DNA from: Bdellovibrio sp. KM01
GTDB taxonomy: Bacteria > Bdellovibrionota > Bdellovibrionia > Bdellovibrionales > Bdellovibrionaceae
Assembly: GCF_013752535.1 (NCBI RefSeq)
Contig: NZ_CP058348.1
Location: forward strand, 3,596,001 to 3,660,000
DNA length: 64,000 bases
Direction of reading: 5' to 3'
The notes beneath the pieces are model-generated. The model was not told where the DNA came from. It searched no databases and saw nothing but the letters and a program-made list of their open reading frames with translations. Positions 63,757 through 64,000 of the stretch are shown in pieces. Position numbers and translations under genes: made by a program. Numbering within the stretch: the stretch's first letter is position 1; each line of letters starts with the position of its first letter.

Positions 63757-64000
63757 TTACTGACCCAGCTCCGCCATAATGTCCCAACCAAATTTTGCCA
63801 GCTTTGCCTCGCCGATGCCATGGACATTTTTAAGTTCATCCAGACTTTGTGGGTTTTGGACTGCTAAATGCTTCAGTGTCAAATCGCCAAAGACAACGAA
63901 CGCAGGGACATCGAGCTCTTTGGCCTTTTCTTTGCGCCATTTTTTTAAAAGTTGGAAGCGTGCCTCTTGTGCCTCATCAAATACCACCCCATCCATGTCG
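63757..64000 (-). CDS. recQ: ATP-dependent DNA helicase RecQ, C-terminal HRDC part
   Basis: The frame is open at the right window edge, so only the last 81 residues are seen. They form an HRDC domain: LKKWRKEKAKELDVPAFVVF, LTLKHLAVQNPQSLDEL and HGIGEAKLAKFG, as at the end of RecQ helicases, where it binds DNA. RNase D also has HRDC domains, but the order and the end position favour RecQ. RecQ unwinds DNA 3' to 5' in recombination repair. It is followed by 30 bases and the SDR gene. Confidence 0.75.
   Translation of the reverse strand, partial: DMDGVVFDEAQEARFQLLKKWRKEKAKELDVPAFVVFGDLTLKHLAVQNPQSLDELKNVHGIGEAKLAKFGWDIMAELGQ

Overview
The window reads as a gene-dense chromosomal segment of a Gram-negative bacterium, most probably Bdellovibrio or a close relative in the Bdellovibrionota. 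The grounds are indirect: a TIGR02147-type regulator paired with secreted-protein genes, a deaminase resembling the family I remember as named after Bdellovibrio Bd3614, many small exported proteins without recognisable families, an LPS heptose epimerase, and a bacterial type A-like RNase P RNA. No phage, insertion sequence, CRISPR array or tRNA was recognised. About 74 protein genes and one RNA gene are called. No stretch longer than about 300 bases lacks a gene once rnpB is counted.

Layout. 1-3.3 kb: 3' part of hldD, a long-form aromatic amino acid hydroxylase, and trmJ. 3.4-7.5 kb: membrane proteins, a ribD operon, a 39-codon membrane ORF and a Pif1-like helicase. 7.6-11.6 kb: M13 peptidase, rhodanese, HAD nucleotidase. 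11.7-14 kb: three exported proteins in one minus-strand operon. 14.1-18.8 kb: a compact coenzyme A operon whose order is panG-like, panB, panC, coaBC, coaX, panD. 18.9-21.3 kb: secreted protein, TIGR02147 regulator and a secreted HExxH protein as one operon. 21.5-29.9 kb: DUF523, two ABC-F ATPases, lipoprotein, a glutamine amidotransferase and an exported protein with an HxxN/RDxxD signature. 30.1-36.9 kb: a leucine or branched-acyl-CoA degradation operon. 37-42.1 kb: methyltransferase, acetyltransferase and a three-gene DUF990-type ABC exporter. 42.2-46.1 kb: a secreted protein-glutaminase-like enzyme, a large palindrome, rnpB, a DASH cryptochrome and a CPxC protein. 46.2-50.9 kb: hybrid histidine kinase, Bd3614-like deaminase divergent from a stand-alone RlmK-type 23S rRNA methyltransferase, and a SpeD-SpeE fusion. 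51-57 kb: superoxide dismutase, small secreted protein, flavoprotein, a cluster of palindromic repeats, BON protein, ribosome hibernation factor, LysR regulator, M28 peptidase. 57.1-64 kb: B12/radical SAM protein, methyltransferase, small membrane proteins, CBS protein, trpS, an SDR protein and the 3' end of recQ.

How the genes work together. The coenzyme A operon would take ketoisovalerate and aspartate through pantothenate to 4'-phosphopantetheine if its first gene is the ketopantoate reductase. The acyl-CoA operon encodes the carboxylase, hydratase and lyase steps of leucine breakdown, but acyl-CoA dehydrogenase is not in view. Exported hydrolases (M13, M28, the HExxH protein and the deamidase-like protein) suit a proteolytic, possibly predatory, life. 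The items most worth testing are the deaminase/RlmK divergent pair, the protein-glutaminase-like exported enzyme, the TIGR02147 secretion operon, and the palindromic repeat families near 43.6 kb and 52.9-53.05 kb.
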